This document shows positions 4,955 through 7,491 of a stretch of DNA of 7,491 bases, one piece after another. Source of the DNA: Peptostreptococcaceae bacterium. GTDB taxonomy: Bacteria > Bacillota > Clostridia > Peptostreptococcales > Peptostreptococcaceae. The stretch spans positions 1 through 7,491 of the forward strand of contig JASBZE010000081.1 in the NCBI GenBank assembly GCA_029983575.1, given 5' to 3'. Each line of letters starts with the position of its first letter. The stretch's first letter is position 1. A program made the translations under genes and the position numbers. The notes beneath the pieces were generated by a model that worked only from the letters and a program-made list of their open reading frames with translations, did no database searches and had not been told where the DNA came from.

Positions 4955-6358
4955 ATGATTACAGATATAATAATGCCAAAGGCTGGAATGGATATGCAGG
5001 AAGGTCAAATCGTCAAATGGATGAAAAATGTCGGTGACAAGGTTCATAGAGGTGAGATCCTTCTCGAGATTATGACTGACAAGGTAAATATGGAAGTTGA
5101 AGCAGAAGAAGATGGATACCTACTAGAAATCCTGTATAAAGAAGGTGAAACCGTCCCAGTAATAACTACGATTGGATATATAGCTGATTCTATGGATGAA
5201 AAAAATCCAAACCCATCTAGTGACACAAACTCTAATTCTAGTAAAAATTTTGAAGATGATAAGGAAATAGGTAAGGTAAGGGCGACTCCTGCCGCTAGAA
5301 AAAAAGCTAGCGATTTAAAAATAAGCTTAGAAGAAGTCTCTGGTACGGGTCCAAATGGAAGAATTCACCTTGACGATGTAGAGAAATTCTCAAATCTAAA
5401 GTTTGATAAACTTGGAGCAGATATTGAAGAAGACATTGGAGCAGATATTGGAAAAATCGATGTAAACTCCTCCCCTCTTGCAAGAAGGATAGCTGAATTG
5501 GAAGGCATAGATCTAAGCCATATAATTGGCACCGGACATGGAGGAAAAATAATGAAAGAAGATGTTATATCATATATGAACAGCTCTTCTAGTTCAAACG
5601 CATACGACTCTTTAGCATACAATGACGGTAATTCAGAAAATACTTCAAGCTCTAAATTCGGAATTAAGGAAGTAATTTCAATGTCTCCTATGAGAAAGGC
5701 AATCGCCAAGAGAATGAGTGAGAGTTTCTACACAGCTCCTAGCTTTACCTTAAACACCAGCGTAGATATGACTAATATAAATAAGCTGATGAGACTTCAT
5801 AAAGATGAGGTAAAACATATAACAGATGAAAAGATGTCAATAAATGACATAATAACTTTTATAACGGCTAAAACTCTTAAAAAGCACGATATAGTAAATT
5901 CATCTCTAGATGAAAGCGGAGAAAAAATCCTAGTTCACGATCACGTGAGCGTTGCAGTTGCCGTAGCTGTGGATGGTGGTTTGATTACACCAGTAGTTAA
6001 AAACGCCGGTGAGATGAGCCTTTCTGAAATAGTTTTAGAGACAAAAAGACTTATAAAAAGGGCTAAGAAAAATAAACTTACAAACGACGATATAAATGGA
6101 AGCACAATCACCATATCAAACTTGGGAATGTTCGGAATAACCCATTTTAATCCTATAATAAACCAGCCTAACTCAGCGATAATAGGCATAGGAAATATAG
6201 TTGACACACCAGTTGTCATAGATGAAGAAATTACAATAAGACCTATGATGAATGTCAGCGTGACTCTAGATCACAGGGTTGTAGATGGTGCTGTCGGCGC
6301 TAAGTTCTTAAATGATCTCAAAAAATGCCTAGAAAATCCTAGCACATTATTTATATAA
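4955..6358 (+). CDS. acoC: Dihydrolipoamide acyltransferase (E2) with one lipoyl domain and two subunit-binding domains
   Basis: E2 is the structural core of the complex and transfers the acyl group from the lipoyl arm to CoA. The 467-aa protein has, in order: a lipoyl domain (about 1-77) with the modified lysine K43 in MTDKVNME; a Ser/Asn/Asp linker (about 78-107); a peripheral subunit-binding domain (108-145, VRATPAARKKASDL...GTGPNGRIHLDDV); an acidic linker with a GADI duplication; a second subunit-binding domain (170-208, SSPLARRIAELEGIDL...GTGHGGKIMKEDV); a Ser-rich linker (209-235); and the acyltransferase domain (236-467). The last contains SPMRKAIAKRMSES (244-257), NLGMFGITHFNPIINQPNSA (389-408) and DHRVVDGA (439-446), with the catalytic pair H440 and D444. 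Two subunit-binding domains are unusual, since one is normal. A Shine-Dalgarno GAGAGG sits within the end of the beta-subunit gene, six bases before the ATG. LipA/LplA next door would supply the lipoyl group for K43. The acyl group carried is inferred to be acetyl. Confidence 0.93.
   Translation: MITDIIMPKAGMDMQEGQIVKWMKNVGDKVHRGEILLEIMTDKVNMEVEAEEDGYLLEILYKEGETVPVITTIGYIADSMDEKNPNPSSDTNSNSSKNFEDDKEIGKVRATPAARKKASDLKISLEEVSGTGPNGRIHLDDVEKFSNLKFDKLGADIEEDIGADIGKIDVNSSPLARRIAELEGIDLSHIIGTGHGGKIMKEDVISYMNSSSSSNAYDSLAYNDGNSENTSSSKFGIKEVISMSPMRKAIAKRMSESFYTAPSFTLNTSVDMTNINKLMRLHKDEVKHITDEKMSINDIITFITAKTLKKHDIVNSSLDESGEKILVHDHVSVAVAVAVDGGLITPVVKNAGEMSLSEIVLETKRLIKRAKKNKLTNDDINGSTITISNLGMFGITHFNPIINQPNSAIIGIGNIVDTPVVIDEEITIRPMMNVSVTLDHRVVDGAVGAKFLNDLKKCLENPSTLFI
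5412..5450 (+). repeat. 24-bp-period direct repeat in the E2 linker
   Basis: TTGGAGCAGATATTG occurs at 5412-5426 and 5436-5450, a 24-base period. It encodes the duplicated GADI in the acidic linker between the two subunit-binding domains (about residues 154-166). The unit is a multiple of three, so the frame is kept. It looks like a local in-frame duplication that lengthened the linker. Confidence 0.8.
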
Positions 6359-6371
6359 AGAGGGTGATCTA

Positions 6372-7491
6372 ATGGATAAAATTTATGACTGTATAGTAAT
6401 TGGTGGTGGGCCTGCAGGTTATGTCAGTGCAATTCGTTCAGCTAGACTAGGTTTGAAAACCGCCTTAGTAGAAAAAGACTCCCTTGGTGGAACGTGTCTA
6501 AACAGAGGATGTATTCCCACAAAATCTTATATAAAGAATATAGATATTATACACAGTATAAATAAAGCACATATAAAAGGGATAAATATAAAAGATAAGA
6601 ATTTCGATGTGGACATAAAAAAGAGCGTGGATTACAAAAACTCTATAGTAAAAAAACTAGTTTCGGGTGTGAACTACCTTATAAAGTCAAATAAGATTGA
6701 TCTATATGAGGGAGAGGGAAAAATCATCGGTAAAACTGCCTCAGATGACGTAAAAAAGGTATCAGTGTCCTTAAGGGACAACAAAAATAAATCAAGACAT
6801 ATTAATTCATCAAAAGATGACTCTATATCTAAAGATGATAAGATAGTCATTAAATCTAAGAATATAATACTAGCTACAGGATCTAAAACTACTAGGTTAA
6901 ACATAGATGGTTCTGATTCTGAGCTAGTTATGACTAGCGATGAAATTCTTGATCTAAAAGAGATACCAAAGAGCTTGACGATTATAGGTGCAGGTGTCAT
7001 AGGTCTTGAGATGGCTATGATTTATAATTCTTACAGAACTAAGGTAAACATAATAGAAATTATGGATAGACCTCTACCAAATATGGATGAAGAAATTTCT
7101 AAGTATATCTATAAAATGCTAAGAAAAGACGGAATAGAATTTCACTTTGAAACCAAGCTTGATAAATTTATAGAAACTGATGGTAAAATAACTTCTGTTA
7201 CTAATAAAGGAAGTATTACCTCTGACCTAGCTTTGATATCCATAGGTAGAATAATAGACAATTCAGCTTTTGATGATATTTTACTAGAAAAACTATATTT
7301 TGACCGCGGTAAAGTAAGAGTAAATGAATTTATGGAAACATCTATACCCGGTATATATGCCCCAGGCGATGTAAATGGAATGCTAATGCTCGCCCACGCT
7401 GCATTTAAAATGGGAGAGATAGCTTCTGAAAATATATACTATGAAATAAATGCAAATAAATGTCATGAAAATAATATAAAGAAAATAAATA
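6372..7491 (+). CDS. lpdA: Dihydrolipoyl dehydrogenase (E3), 3' end outside window
   Basis: This FAD enzyme re-oxidises the dihydrolipoyl arm of E2 and reduces NAD+. The frame is open from the ATG at 6372 to the right edge (373 codons). Typical E3 proteins have about 450-470 residues, so most of the dimerisation domain with its catalytic His-Glu pair is missing from view, not from the gene. Seen: FAD motif GGGPAG (11-16); redox disulfide GGTCLNRGCIPTK (39-51, C42 and C47); ATGS (168-171); NAD motif GAGVIGLE (206-213); second FAD motif IYAPGDVNG (328-336); and LAHAA (340-344). There is no N-terminal lipoyl domain. Residues about 135-158 are a Lys/Asp/Ser/Asn-rich insertion just before the strand leading to ATGS. 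AGAGGGTGAT precedes the ATG, and E2 ends 13 bases upstream, so the gene is in the same operon. It could be shared with other lipoyl complexes of the cell. acoL is the alternative name if it is dedicated to this complex. Confidence 0.94.
   Translation, partial: MDKIYDCIVIGGGPAGYVSAIRSARLGLKTALVEKDSLGGTCLNRGCIPTKSYIKNIDIIHSINKAHIKGINIKDKNFDVDIKKSVDYKNSIVKKLVSGVNYLIKSNKIDLYEGEGKIIGKTASDDVKKVSVSLRDNKNKSRHINSSKDDSISKDDKIVIKSKNIILATGSKTTRLNIDGSDSELVMTSDEILDLKEIPKSLTIIGAGVIGLEMAMIYNSYRTKVNIIEIMDRPLPNMDEEISKYIYKMLRKDGIEFHFETKLDKFIETDGKITSVTNKGSITSDLALISIGRIIDNSAFDDILLEKLYFDRGKVRVNEFMETSIPGIYAPGDVNGMLMLAHAAFKMGEIASENIYYEINANKCHENNIKKIN
6813..6838 (+). repeat. 18-bp-period repeat in the E3 insertion
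   Basis: AAAGATGA occurs at 6813-6820 and 6831-6838, an 18-base period, encoding SKDDSI then SKDDK (residues 147-157). It is short and partly degenerate, but it lies exactly in the low-complexity insertion of E3 and keeps the reading frame. Confidence 0.5.

Overview
The window looks like a low-GC, anaerobic Gram-positive (Firmicutes; Clostridia or Tissierellia type). The evidence is strong AT bias, ATA/AGA-rich codon use, purine-rich Shine-Dalgarno sites before every gene, and tight gene packing. The species cannot be named from the sequence. There are seven protein genes, no RNA gene, no mobile element, no CRISPR array and no gene-free stretch over about 170 bases.

Left part, minus strand (1-1860): lipA (lipoyl synthase, a radical-SAM enzyme) is followed by lplA (lipoate-protein ligase). 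Their reading frames overlap by 29 bases, and lplA runs off the left edge. lplA is open from 860 to base 1 and carries all the hallmarks of its family.

Centre (1861-2028): a compact divergent control region. Two consensus sigma-A promoters (TTGACA-17-TATAAT leftward, TTGACA-17-TATACT rightward) are exact mirror images about base 1977. Their -35 boxes lie in the two arms of a 15-bp inverted repeat with 14 of 15 pairs matching. This is the likely operator of the adjacent regulator.

Right part, plus strand (2029-7491): a SorC/DeoR-type effector-sensing regulator, then the E1-alpha, E1-beta, E2 and E3 subunits of a 2-oxoacid/acetoin dehydrogenase complex. The E1 sequences most resemble the acetoin dehydrogenase (Aco) branch. 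E3 runs off the right edge. Gaps are 3-25 bases, with a Shine-Dalgarno site before each gene and no visible internal terminator or promoter, so this reads as one operon.

How it works together: E2 carries a lipoyl lysine that is useless until lipoylated. LipA makes lipoyl groups from octanoyl groups and LplA attaches free lipoate. E1 decarboxylates or cleaves the substrate on thiamine diphosphate, E2 moves the acyl group to CoA, and E3 re-oxidises the dihydrolipoyl arm with NAD+. One symmetric control site appears to set both the complex and its cofactor supply.

Unusual points are the mirrored promoter/operator, two tandem subunit-binding domains in E2, and low-complexity Lys/Asn/Asp-rich insertions built from short in-frame DNA repeats in LipA, LplA and E3. 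The regulator and the two E1 subunits lack such insertions.
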